From Puccinia triticina (taxonomy: Eukaryota; Basidiomycota; Pucciniomycetes; Pucciniales; Pucciniaceae), in NCBI RefSeq assembly GCF_026914185.1, contig NC_070565.1, forward strand, positions 3,038,001 through 3,102,000: a stretch of 64,000 nucleotides of DNA. The letters run 5' to 3'. Position 1 is the stretch's first letter. Each line of letters starts with the position of its first letter. This document shows, in pieces, positions 53,323 to 63,639 of this stretch. A program made the position numbers and the translations under genes. The notes beneath the pieces were generated by a model that worked only from the letters and a program-made list of their open reading frames with translations, was not told the DNA's origin and ran no database searches.

Positions 53323-55674
53323 TCAGGACTCGTCGGCGGCCTCGCGGATCGGGGGCGCATCGCCGGCCCGCTGCTGCCCGTCGACGTCCGCACCTGGGCC
53401 GGCGTGGCGCGCGGCGAGCTCCTGCTTCTCGAAGAACTCGTTCTCCTTGAGGATCCGCTGCATCTCGGCGACGAACGTCAGCCCCCAACTGCCCAAAACC
53501 GCGCACAGTCTCAGCCACACACATCCATCCACAGAAAGAGAAAGCATTGAGAGAGGAGGACTGAACTGGGCGGCGGTGAATTTGGAGACGTAGCTGAAGA
53601 GCTTCTTGAAGTTTTCTTTGCGCTGGCCGTCGTCCATGACCATGGCCCGATAGATGCCGTCGGCGACCTGGTCGGTGGCCCACGGATTGACGATGATGGC
53701 GCCGTTGAGCGAGTGTGCTGCGCCGGTGAACTCGGAGAGGATCATGCATCCGTGGCGCTTCTCCTGACAAGCCACATACTCGTAACTCACCTGTCCAACA
53801 AAAAAAAAAACGTCACCCTCTCAAGTTCTTCTGTGTGGGGGGGAGCGGGGGACGTACGAGGTTCATGCCGTCGCGCGGACTGGTGACCAGACAGGCATCG
53901 CTGATCGCATACAGCGCACACAGCTCGTCGAAGCTCACGCTGCGGTGCAAGAAATGGATCGGCATGTACTCCACCGTGCCGAACCGGCCGTTGATCCGGC
54001 CCACCAGCTCGTTCACATTGCTCCGCAGGTTCTGGTACTCTTCCACATCCTGCCGCGACGCTTTTTTTTTTTGTGTGTGTGTGTGTCAGGTAAGCGTCGT
54101 CGTGGGAGAGAGAGAGGGGGGGGGGGGGGGGGGGGGGAGGGACTTACGGACGGCGACTTGGACCAGGACGACTTTGCCGATCCATTCGGGATGCTCGGAC
54201 AAGAAGACGTCGAGCGCATGGAGCTTCTGGGGGACGCCCTTGATATAACTAAAAGCGGGGGATGAGCAAGGGAGGGGGGAGGGGAAGCGGGGGAGAAGAG
54301 GGGACGGACTCGAGCCTGTCGACGCCGACGATGACCTTGATGCCCTGGAAGCGGTGTTCGAGGCTTGCGATGCGCTTCTGGACGGCGGGGGAGAGCAGGG
54401 CGTCGTGGAACTTGGCGGGCTCGATGCCGATGGGGAAGCTGCCGACATGGACGTAGCGGCCGCCGAAGGCGAGCCCGTTGGGCATCGCCGGGAGCCCCAG
54501 GATCCGCGTGCACGACGACAGGAAGTGCCGGCCGTAGTCGTACGTGTGGAAGCCGACGAGATCGCAGTGCAGCAGCCCGAGCAATATCTCCCGACGCACC
54601 GGCAATATCCTGTGCAAACGGGCGAGCTCAGCATCCCGTCTGTGTGTGGGTGTGTGGAGGGGGAACACTTGCCGGTATATCTCCGACGACGGGAAGGGCG
54701 TGTGCAGGAAGAAGCCGATCGACACCTTCCCTTTCTTCGTCGCCGGGCCGGGGGCGGTGGAGGGCAGGTCGAGGGGGCGGTCGAGCAGCTCGCGCAACAT
54801 CATCGGCAGGAGCACTTTGAGCGGGCAACAAACCAGATGAGTGCGCTGCTCACTGGGGGAGAGAGGGAGAGGGAGCGGCTTTACTGAGATGGTAGTCCTG
54901 GACCCACACCAACACGTCCTCGCCCCGCTCGACGGCCTCGACGATGTCCCTGTGGACGACGTGGGCAAAGGTCATGTTGGCCTCCTTGTAGGCCTCCCAA
55001 TGGGCCTCGACGAAGTTCATTTCGCCCGGATGGTAGTGGAACAAGGGCCAGAGGATCGAGTTCGAGAACCCGTTGCTGCACCCCCCACGGTCAGCTCCAT
55101 ATCCGCCACACACGCCGAGAAGAGGGGGAGGGACTTACTAGTGTTTGTCGGCAAGGTCGTCGGAGAGCCAGACGGGCTTGCACGAGTACTCGTCCTTGAG
55201 CCTCTGTGCGATGAACGTCTTGTGCGCGGGGGCGCGGACGTCGAGCCCGGGCCATCCGATCCAGCTGAAGGTCATCTGCTTCTTGCAGCCGGAGAGGGCG
55301 GAGACGAGGCCGCCGGAGCTCATGGCGAACGAGAACGGGTTCTTGGCGTCGTCGGTCTCCTGGGCTGGTGGGCCTCCGGGCCGGTCGTCGAGATGGGCGT
55401 CGGCGAGATGGGAGGTGATGGTGATCGGGAGCCGGTTGGAGACCACGATCAGCCGCGAGGCGTTCGCGTCCAGCGTCGGCATCGCCAGCCCCTTCGCTTC
55501 TCCCGTGCCCGCGGCGGGCCCAGCGCCGGCGAGCGTCCGGCCGACCGAGTGGTGCGTGGTCGCCGGCAGCCGGGTGGCTGCCGCCGAGGCCGGCCGGGAG
55601 GGCGAGGGCGTGAAGAGATCGAAGGGCCGCAGCGGGTGCGGGCTCGGCAGGAGGTTGTTCGTCGGCTCGCCCAT
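53323..55674 (-). CDS. TPS1: Trehalose-6-phosphate synthase (UDP-forming)
   Basis: Eight exons (55674-55139, 55075-54885, 54814-54673, 54609-54310, 54248-54148, 54060-53858, 53790-53567, 53488-53323) encode 620 residues of a GT20 glycosyltransferase, which joins glucose from UDP-glucose to glucose-6-phosphate. Family motifs appear in order: SSGGLVSAL, WIGWPG, EMNFVEAHWEAY, VWVQDYHLMLLP, HTPFPSSEIYR, FHTYDYGRHFLS, GVDRLDYIKGVPQKL with the substrate-binding Arg and Lys, SPRDGMNL and LSEFTGAAHSL. No phosphatase domain follows, so this is the Tps1 type, not Tps2. About 75 residues precede the catalytic start (RLIVVSNRLPI), longer than in yeast. Intron 3 appears to use a GC donor (GCAAGT). A TATAAG and an AGGGG stress-type motif lie just upstream of the start. 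Confidence 0.96.
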
Positions 55675-56275
55675 CGTGCTTGTTCTCGTCGGGTCTGCTC
55701 GTCGATGCGCTTATATCTTCCCCCTCCTGACCATTCCAGAAACTTCGTGCCCCCCCGCTGGCACTCCACACACCCCGCCATCGATCTCGCAGCCGCGCGG
55801 GCATCCGTCACGAAAAGTGTATCTCACCCTCACTCTCACTCTCACTCTCACTCTGATGGAGTATATGTATCTCGTAAAACATAAATACATATGGAGACAT
55901 CACCAAAGAGAGCCGGTAACAAGAAAAGGCCGGGGACATTTACTGGTGCGATGAGCAGAGACAGGGACCACATGACACAGGCCGCGTGGAAGGATTAGTG
56001 GATAACAAGAGAACACAAGCGGAACGAAAAGCGCTCGCCTGGGGCATGGACGACGTGGAAGGATGCGGACATCTCTGCGCGCGGCCCGAGCGAGCTGCGC
56101 TACATGATGTCATTTTCAGGCGTTGGCCGCAGGCGAAGAAACAGCACGACACACAGCAGCAAACAGCTTCACAAGCACCATCAGAGCCTGTCTCAAAAGA
56201 GACCGGCGTGTTTTTATTTGAGAGATCACGACAGGATTTTGGTTGGATTTTTAGTGGGGAATGAGGAGGATGGGC
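55675..56275. promoter_or_regulatory. TPS1 upstream region with TATA-like and AGGGG motifs
   Basis: On the minus strand, AGGGGGAAGATATAAGCGC lies about 35-55 bases before the TPS1 ATG. AGGGG is the core of the fungal stress-response element bound by Msn2-type factors, and its use here is only suggested. A (CACTCT)n microsatellite sits at 55825-55856. The FCF2 3' end lies at the far side. Confidence 0.35.
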
Positions 56276-58140
56276 CTATCGGGCCCTGTTCTCCTTGACC
56301 TTCTGGTAAAAGCTCTTCCCGCCGGAGTTGCGTTTGCCGGGCTGGAGGACGGCGCGGTACTTGTTCTTGACCCAGTCGAGCGCGTGGTGGTCGTCGACGA
56401 GGCTCTCGACGCTGTCCGCGCACACGCCTTGCATCAGCACACTCCGCAGCGGCGGGGGAGAGGGGGAGGGGGGGGACGTACAAGCTGCGTTTCTTGGAGG
56501 AGGACGAGGCCTGGGCGTCGACGAGGTGGCCGAACAGGAAGCGCGTGGGCAGTGGCTCGCGCAGACTCTTCTCCAGCCCGCCGCGCACGAAGCTCTTCGG
56601 GTCCAGCGTCCGGTGCAGCCTGGAACCCCGTCCCGGGTCAGCAGCAGCGTTAATAAGGAGAGAGAGCGGGGGGGGGGGGGGCGTACCGCATGGCCTGGAC
56701 CTCCGTCCGCGTCTCCCGCGTCAGCGGCTGCACGGGCAGCTCGTGCCACTCCAGCGCCTTCTCCTTGCGGCCGTCCGGGTCCGAAGAGAGCCGACGGGCC
56801 TGGATCGCCGCCACCCGGGCCAGGTTGTCCGCCACCGGCACGGGGGTCTTCCGGGGGCCAGGCCCGGCCGCGAGCGGGCGCCGCAGCGCCGTGGCGCCGC
56901 CCGCGTGCTCCAGAGGGAACAGGTTCTGCAGCGTCACCGAGCTCCCGCTCTCGCTCCCCGCACGGCTGCGGCTCTCGGCCGGCGCCGCCATCGGCGGGTG
57001 GGCGGCCCGATGCGCCTGCGCCTTTGCGCGCGCGAGCAGCGCCGCTAGGGTTTCGTCGTCCGAGGCCGAGTCTGCGTCTGCGGCGGAGTCTGAGTCTGAG
57101 TCTGCGTCTGAGTCTGAGTCTGCGTCGGAGGAGGAAGAGGAAGAGGAGGCGGCGGCGGCGGGTTTGCTGGGGGTGGCCGGGGGGACGTCGGCTTCGGATG
57201 CGGGGTGAGCCGGGGGCTGGGAGGCCGGGATAAGCTCGTCTGCTTGCGACTCTTGGGTGGCGTGTGTGTTTTGGGTGATAGGGAGGAGCTCTTCTTCGGG
57301 GGTGTCTTGGGTGATAGGGAGGAGCTCTTCTTCGTGTGTGTCTTGGGTGATGGGTTGGAGCTCTTCTTCGTGGGTGTCTTGGGTGGCCGGGATAAGCTCG
57401 TTTTCTTGTGTGTTTTGGGTGGCCGGGATAAGCTCGTCTTCTTGTGTGTTTTGGGTGAAGGGGATAAGCTCTTCTTCGTGTGCGTCTTGGGTGATTGTTT
57501 GGAGCTCTTCTTCGTGGGTGTCTTGGGTGATCGGTTGGAGCTCTTTTTCTTGTGAGTCTTGGGTGTCTTGCCACTCTTGGGTGAAGGGGATAAGCTCGTC
57601 TTCGTGGGTGTCTTGGGTGATTGGTTGGAGCTCTTTTTCTTGTGAGTCTTGGGTGTCTTGGGAGTCTTGGGTGTCTTGTGAGTCTTGGATGTCTTGTGAG
57701 TCTTGGGTGACAGGCTGGAGCTCTTCTTTGTGTGTGTCTTGGGTTATGGGCTGGAGCTGGTCTTCCTGCTCTTCTTGGGAGTCGTGGAGCTGGTCTTCTT
57801 GGTCTTCTTGGGTGGGCTGTGGCTGCTGGGTGGGTGTCTGCTGGGAAGCTGGGGAGCCTTGGCGGCCGCGGGGCGACTGGGGCATGAGTGGCTGGGTCAG
57901 GGGTGGCTGGGGCGCATGGCTGGGGGCGGGCTGGTCGGCGCTCGGCTCGGCAGTCGGCAGCAGACGGTGGCTGAGCTCGGCGGCGAAGCGCAGCTGGCTG
58001 GGCGTGGGCGTGGGCGTGGGCGTGGGCTCGGCGGTGCTGGCTGCGGAGGACAGGCTGGGGCGCTTGCGGGTGTTGGCGGCGGTGAGGGGCGAACACAGCG
58101 GGGTGCCCAGGCGGGAGTAGGAGGAGCGGGTGAGCACCAT
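56276..58140 (-). CDS. FCF2: rRNA-processing protein Fcf2 with long SQ/TQ-rich N-terminus
   Basis: Three exons (58140-56687, 56619-56482, 56441-56276) give 585 residues. The last 130 or so match the Fcf2 domain: EWHELPVQPLTRETRTEVQA, LHRTLDPKSFV, TRFLFGHLVD, KKRS and the basic end KSFYQKVKENRAR. Fcf2 acts in the nucleolus in early 18S rRNA maturation. Family members are usually near 200 residues. Here an added N-terminal part carries repeats of the form LQPITQDTHEEE, with about 30 Ser-Gln or Thr-Gln pairs between residues 99 and 308, followed by an acidic Ser/Asp run. The start MVLTRSSYSR was chosen because further upstream lies the divergent SmG promoter. The acceptor of exon 3 (GCGGAG) is unusual. 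Confidence 0.82.
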
Positions 58141-58317
58141 TTCCTCGCGCTTGCGGGGCCCAGGAGTCCCCAGCCAGCAGAAAGCCCACCCGCCGAAACT
58201 CGCCCAGCCGGCCTGTGGGCACACACCCCCCGACCCTAGCATATCCCACACCACCCAACCACACTCCACCCACCACCCACCCACCATCTCACCCTCAGCC
58301 ACACCCACACACACACA
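58141..58317. promoter_or_regulatory. Bidirectional promoter region, FCF2 / SmG
   Basis: Start codons of the two divergent genes are 177 bases apart. The strand is pyrimidine- and CACC-rich towards SmG (CACACCACCCAACCACACTC). No TATA box is seen. Confidence 0.55.
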
Positions 58318-58682
58318 ATGTCCAAGGCCGCACAACCCGAGCTCAAAAAGGTAAGCCCACCCCACCCCACCCCCCCTCTCTCTCTGCCAGCAGGCTGACG
58401 CGCGCCACAGTACATGGACAAGCGCTTGTTCCTCAACCTGCAGGGCAACCGCAAGCTCTCCGGCGTCCTGCGCGGCTTCGACATCTTCCTCAACCTCGTC
58501 CTCGACGAGGCCCAGGAGGAGAGTCTCGACGGCGGCGAGAAGCGCAAGATGGGCCTCGTCGTAAGCTGCCCCCCCTCCCCCTCCCCCACACTCTCTCCGA
58601 ACGACACTCACTCGCCTTCCTGTCCCAGGTCATCCGCGGGAACTCCGTCTCGTCCATCGAGACCCTCGAGGCCGTCCGCTGA
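58318..58682 (+). CDS. SMX2: Small nuclear ribonucleoprotein G (Sm core protein)
   Basis: Three exons (58318-58350, 58411-58560, 58629-58682) encode 78 residues, exactly the family size. The Sm1 motif is visible (LNLQGNRKLSGVLRGFDIF, then NLVLDEA) and the Sm2 motif ends it (GLVVIRGNSVSSIETLE). SmG is one of seven proteins forming the ring around the U-rich site of spliceosomal snRNAs U1, U2, U4 and U5. Both introns start with GTAAGC followed by a C-rich tract. The gene faces away from FCF2 across a 177-base shared promoter. Confidence 0.96.
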
Positions 58683-59704
58683 GCCTGTCCTTTCCTCTCC
58701 GTCCACTGCAATCATCCACACTCCCGCCTGCACATGAGCCCTCCCAGGCGCGCGCCAACGGGCCGCCGGGGAACGCCCCCTGCCCGGCTGATCCGGGGCG
58801 CGCCCGGCCTCTGCTGGACCCGCGCGGGAGGCCTGCTGCCCGATCGTTGGCGGGCTAGGCCAGACACGCCCGCCCGCTCTTCCCCGCGCTTCCCGGGCCG
58901 CCAGAGCTTCCTGCAGGGCCCCGGCTGCACACCCCGGGTCGCGCATCGGGCCCCGGGCGCGGCGGCCGCCCTTGGGCGGGCATGCCCGCTCAACCATCGG
59001 CGCGGAGCACTGGATGCCGAGAAATAGACAGCCGTCTGCTTCGGATCTCCGCCATCGCAAATCCACATCTCGGTTTCGAGAAACCTGTCGCCTCCCACCT
59101 TGTGGGGCGAACTTAGCACAAGTCCCTCGCCTGCCGGGGGGCAGGGGCGCGAAGCGCCTCGCACGAAGTGCGACCTCCCGTCAGGGAGGGACTTGCGTGC
59201 AATCCACGATTCCTGGCGTGCAAGCCCCGCGTGCAGTTGGTGTTTTTTGCAGGTGGCCAACTTTGTGCCCCCAAATCCCCCACTTCCCAGAGGGCACGTT
59301 GCCCGCCTCTTGAACCGGTGAAAGACCTGCATCTCCTCTTCAAATTGGTGGTAGGCCTGCCACCATTGCCCTCCTCCCATGAGCTGGAGATTGGCTCAAA
59401 GGAGCTCACTTTCCAAGAATCCTTTGAGATGACTAATAGAGCTGTACAGTTATGTACAGTAAATCTCACTCCCTACACGGCCACTTTTCCTCCATGATTG
59501 GAGATTTCAACCGGGAGGACCAGGCCTTATATTGGGAGCTACAAGGCTCAAATTGCATCAAAAGAAGCGCAATGCCGAGCACTCCTTAAGTCCCGAGGGG
59601 CGACTTCAACAGATGAACGGTTGATTTTTAAAAAAGGGAAATGTGAAAAAAAGCCTAATACAGGCGGATATTCCTGGGGCTCTCAGGCCAGGTACAGGTT
59701 TTTC
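58683..59704. other. No gene recognised
   Basis: SmG 3' flank, then GC-rich sequence with open frames on both strands but no family signal. From 59270 it changes to AT-richer repeat-like DNA that leads into the fold-back element. Confidence 0.45.
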
Positions 59705-59829
59705 CAGGTAAGCCTCTCTGTGAGACAGCACCAGGAAAAATCAGTAGTCACTAGATGACAACTGACATGACACCTGCTCCAGCTGGCTATCCAGCCTCTA
59801 GTGCAATTTTCACAAGCTGATCCTCAGCT

Positions 59830-60140
59830 TTGTCCCAGGCCCAGCTGCTGCTCAGCCTTGGCCCAGGCCCAGCTGCTGCTCAGCCTTGGCCCAGGCCCAG
59901 CTGCTGCTCAGCCTTGGCCCAGGCCCAGCTGCTGCTCAGCCTTGGCCCAGGCCCAGCTGCTGCTCAGCCTTGGCCCAGGCCCAGCTGCTGCTCAGCCTTG
60001 GCCCAGGCCCAGCTGCTGCTCAGCCTTGGCCCAGGCCCAGCTGCTGCTCAGCCTTGGCCCAGGCCCAGCTGCTGCTCAGCCTTGGCCCAGGCCCAGCTGC
60101 TGCTCAGCCTTGGCCCAGGCCCAGCTGCTGCTCAGCCTTT
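59830..60140 (+). repeat. Tandem array, 28 bp unit, about 11 copies
   Basis: Unit CCTTGGCCCAGGCCCAGCTG followed by CTGCTCAG, nearly exact from copy to copy. Since 28 is not a multiple of 3, all three plus frames stay open and read the same 28-residue pattern; these frames are artefacts. Confidence 0.95.
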
Positions 60141-60269
60141 GCCTGAGCAAGAACGGGCATTGATAAATGCACACCCGTCCCCCGGGGGCACGCCCACGCC
60201 CACCCCCTTTGAAAAGCTTTATCAAGGGCGTGCGAGGGCGTGCACGCCCCCACATAGGCGTGACAAGCG

Positions 60270-61660
60270 TGCACCGTGCCTGCTCGCCGAGAGCCCCTTG
60301 GTGGGCAGGTGCATGTACATACATATACCTGCTCGCCGAGAGCCCCTCGGCGGGTAGGTGTATGTATCCCTGCTCGCCGAGAAGGATAACTCTCGGCGAG
60401 CAAGTATACAAACACCTGCCCGCCAAGCCTGCTCACCTAGAGCCCCTCGGCGGGCAGGTACAGATCCCACCTCGCCGAGAGCCTTGCCTGCTCGCGAGAA
60501 GGATAACTCTCGGCGAGCAGGGCATGTATACCTGCTCACCGAGAGCCCCTCGGCGGGCAGGTGCATGTATACCTGCTCGCCGAGAGAAATTATCGGCGAG
60601 CAGGCATACAGATCCCACCTCGCCGAGAGCCTCTTGGCGAGAAGGTATACATATACCTGCCCACCAAGCCTGCTCACCGAGAGCCCCTCGGCGGGCAGGT
60701 GCATTTATACCTGCTCGCCGAGAGGAATCCTCGGCGAGCAGGCATACAGATCCCACCTCGCCGAGGGCCTCTCGGGAGCAGGTATACTTGAACCTGCCCG
60801 CCGAGGGGCTCTTGGCGAGCAGGCTCGCCGGGCAAGTGTTTGTATACCTGCTCGCCGAGAGTTATCCTTCTCGGCGAGCAGGCAAGGCTCTCGGCGAGCG
60901 GGGATATGTATGCCTGCTCGCCGAGAGGTGTATGCCTGCTCGCCATGGATTTCTCTCGGCGAGCAGGTATACATGCACCTCCCGCCGAGCCCGCTCGCCA
61001 AGAGCCCCTCGTCGGGCAGGTGCAAGTATACCTGCTCGCCGAGAGGCTCTTGGCGAGGTGGGATATGTATGCCTGCTCGCCGAGGAGGTATAAATGCACC
61101 TGCCCGCCGAGGGGCTCTCGGTGAGCAGGCTCGGCGGGCAGGTGTATGTATACCTGCTCGCCGAGAGGCTCTCGGCGAGGTGGGATCTGTATGCCTGCTC
61201 GCCGAGGATTTCTCTCGGCGAGCAGGTATACATGCACCTGCCCGCCGAGGGGCTCTCGGTGAGCAGGTATACATGCACCTGCTCGCCGAGAGTTATCCTT
61301 CTCGGCGAGCAGGGATACATACACCTACCCGCCGAGGGGGGCGGGCAGGTGTTTGTATACCTGCTCGCCGAGAGTTATTCTTCTCGGCGAGCAGGCAAGG
61401 CTCTCGGCGAGCAGGTGCATGTATACCTGCTCTCCGAGAGGCTCTCGGCGAGGTGGGATCTGTACCTGCCCGCCGAGGGGCTCTCGGCGAGCAGGTATAC
61501 TTGCACCTGCCCGCCGAGGGGCTCTCGGCGAGCAGGTATACTTGCACCTGCCCGCCGAGGGGCTCTCGGCGAGCAGGTATACTTGCACCTGCCCGCCGAG
61601 GGGCTCTCGGCGAGCAGGTATACTTGCACCTGCCCGCCGAGGGGCTCCCAACGAGCCATG
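60270..61660. repeat. Serial palindrome array, CTGCTCGCCGAGAG / CTCTCGGCGAGCAG
   Basis: More than 30 copies of CCTGCTCGCCGAGAG or its complement, in alternating orientation, separated by short spacers such as GTATACTTGCACCTGC. The last part (61480-61650) has a regular 56 bp head-to-tail period. The large open frames on both strands are composition artefacts. Confidence 0.9.
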
Positions 61661-61789
61661 GTGCACGCCCGTGAACGCCCATGTGGGGGCGTGCACGCCC
61701 TCGCACGCCCATACAGCGGCGTGCATGCCCTTCGACTCGCACACCCTTGATAAAGGGCGTGCGGTCCACCTGACCGGTCCGCATATTCC

Positions 61790-61840
61790 CCCCTTGAAGG
61801 ATTGTTCCCGCGCGCGCGGGAGACATCCTTCAAGGGTGTG
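61790..61840. repeat. Hairpin, CCTTGAAGGAT / ATCCTTCAAGG
   Basis: Inverted arms around CCCGCGCGCGCGGG, itself palindromic, in the right flank of the fold-back element. Confidence 0.7.
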
Positions 61841-62250
61841 TTACACCCAACCAGCGCCACACGCCCTTTTCGAAGGGCGTGGGCGAGGGTGTGCCCCCGG
61901 GGGACGGGTGTGCGTTTATCAACACCCGTTCTTGCTCAAGCAAAGGCTGAGCAGTGGCTTTTCCTGTGCCAAGACTGAGGGGCAGCTGGGCCTGGGCCAA
62001 GGCTGAGCAGCAGCTGTGCCTGGGACAAAGCTGAGGAGCAGCTTGTGAAAAATGCAAGCTAGAGGCTTCAGCTGTGCCAAAATGGGCACTGAGCTGTGTG
62101 CCAGCCAGCCCTTAACTAGCAGATGGAGTAGCTTTGGAGCTGAAACCAGAGCTGTGTTATGTCAGTTGTCATCAACTGACTACTTTTTTTTCCTGGTGCA
62201 GAGACCCTGCGGGGCTGCCCCTTTGGGGCTCTCACAGTGAGGCTTTGTTA

Positions 62251-63639
62251 AGCTCGCTTGTGGGGCCCCTTTGCTGAACAAAGTCGGGCTCGCCTGCACA
62301 GCGGCTGGCTTCTGAGGGCGCATTCGGCCATGTACATCGCCTGGTTTTGGAAAAACAAAAAAACCCCGGCCATTGCTTAAGATGCTTTCTCTCAGCCCAT
62401 CTTGAGACCAACGGTGAAACCATTACGCTCCATGTATCGTAAAGAACCCTGATGATTTTATTACGGAGAAACAAAAGCCAAATCTAGACAACAACAAGGA
62501 GTTAGATGAGATGAGATTAAGAACTAGAGCAGTGATAAACAGAAATAGCATACCCGATGATTGAGATGTATAGATAGCAAACAACTAGACAAGGTAGACA
62601 AAGGACAGGACACGGAACAAGAGATGGACTGAGAGTGAGATGAGATAGGGTTAGTGATTGATAGAAAAGGGATGAAGAGATAAAGAAAGAGGGCCAAAAG
62701 ATGGTCAAGTTTTCTTCTCACCAAGATGAAGCAGGGACGAGACGTCCAAGAGAAGAAGAGATCGGTGTTGAGTTGCCAAAGAGCGATTCGATAGAATCAA
62801 AGAAGACTGATGATGTCTTTAGGCAAGGAGTATTGCAGAGATTGAGTCGAGGGTTTTTTGTTGGAAGGGAAAAGAAAGAAAAGGAATAGGGGGATGGATT
62901 TTTGTCGGCGGGTCGAGAAGGAAGGGATGACTGGGAGAAACGACAGAGACTGTCTTTGAGTGAGCTTTTTGATCCTGATCGTCTAGGTTTGAGTAGATGA
63001 TATTCAGATCTCAAGTGGTCCGCAGCTATAGGTTTCACGGACGGATACGCGCAGTTGCAAGCGCAGTTGCCGGGGATTGTTGTCGAGTTTCAACATATCG
63101 GGTCACGGCTGTAACATATTTTTTTTGTATCACCGTTACATTTTTATGTATTGGTGTGAAATGAAGTATGAAATGAATACTGCACAATGAGCTGATAAAA
63201 AACAAGAATACAAAAATACCGTAGCGGAGCGCATCGATTGCTTGATGCGCTACAGCGATTGTATTTGCAACACCAATTTGTTTGCCAATAATCTGCCTTG
63301 GTACACCTTGGCCCATAAATGATGTATGCACATTTTGGTAAGGCTGTGACCCGGGGTTCGGGACGGGGCATGAGGGTCATCCCGAACCCCAGACCCCGGA
63401 TATGCCCCGGGGCACCCTGAAGCCCCGGGTCATGATACTTTTTTTTCTTGCCAGTAAAATGACGTGGGTATCATCCCATTAGGTTTACACTTAGGGCATC
63501 AGTGGTGCCTGTTGGAGTTGAGAGTCTGTACATCCGTAGTCCATCAGCCTATTGTCCTCTGCTAATACGCTTGAAAATCCAATAAATATACATCTGTATA
63601 GCATACCTCCTGCTCCGGACCAGTTAATAGGCTTTCAAT
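62251..63639. other. No gene recognised; hAT element upstream region
   Basis: A minus-strand frame at 62718-63038 (Ser/Pro-rich, 106 residues) has a plausible composition but no family. 63210-63262 is a hairpin (AGCGCATC / GATGCGCT). 63345-63435 is rich in CCCCGGGTCATG and its complement. The transposase gene starts just after. Confidence 0.4.

Larger units (their letters stand above)
59705..62250. mobile_element. 2.5 kb fold-back element with nested inverted repeats
   Basis: Outer ends match in inverse: left AAGCCTCTCTGTGAGA, CACCAGGAAAAA and GATGACAACTGACATGACAC; right their complements at about 62140-62250. Inside come a 28 bp tandem array (59830-60140) facing shorter related sequence (61935-62045), then a second inverted pair (60160-60270 against about 61650-61930), then a central palindrome array. 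No transposase is encoded. Internal duplications may have lengthened a simpler element like the one at 1-850. Confidence 0.8.

Noticed and set aside
54841..55954. Plus-strand frames opposite TPS1
   Set aside because: Antisense of strongly conserved TPS1 exons; no independent support.
57205..58120. Plus-strand frames opposite FCF2
   Set aside because: Shadows of the repetitive FCF2 N-terminus.
56650..58611. 653-residue frame starting at 58611
   Set aside because: The part before 58140 overlaps the SmG gene in reverse and shows no family signal; MVLTRSSYSR is the better FCF2 start.
59801..60357. Long frames in the 28 bp array
   Set aside because: All three frames stay open because the unit lacks stops and its length is not a multiple of three.
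60358..61674. 438-residue open frame
   Set aside because: It follows the GC-rich palindrome array; similar long frames are open on the opposite strand and the protein is a repeat of a few words.
63210..63262. Hairpin as terminator or small-RNA gene
   Set aside because: A single perfect stem without conserved context is not enough.
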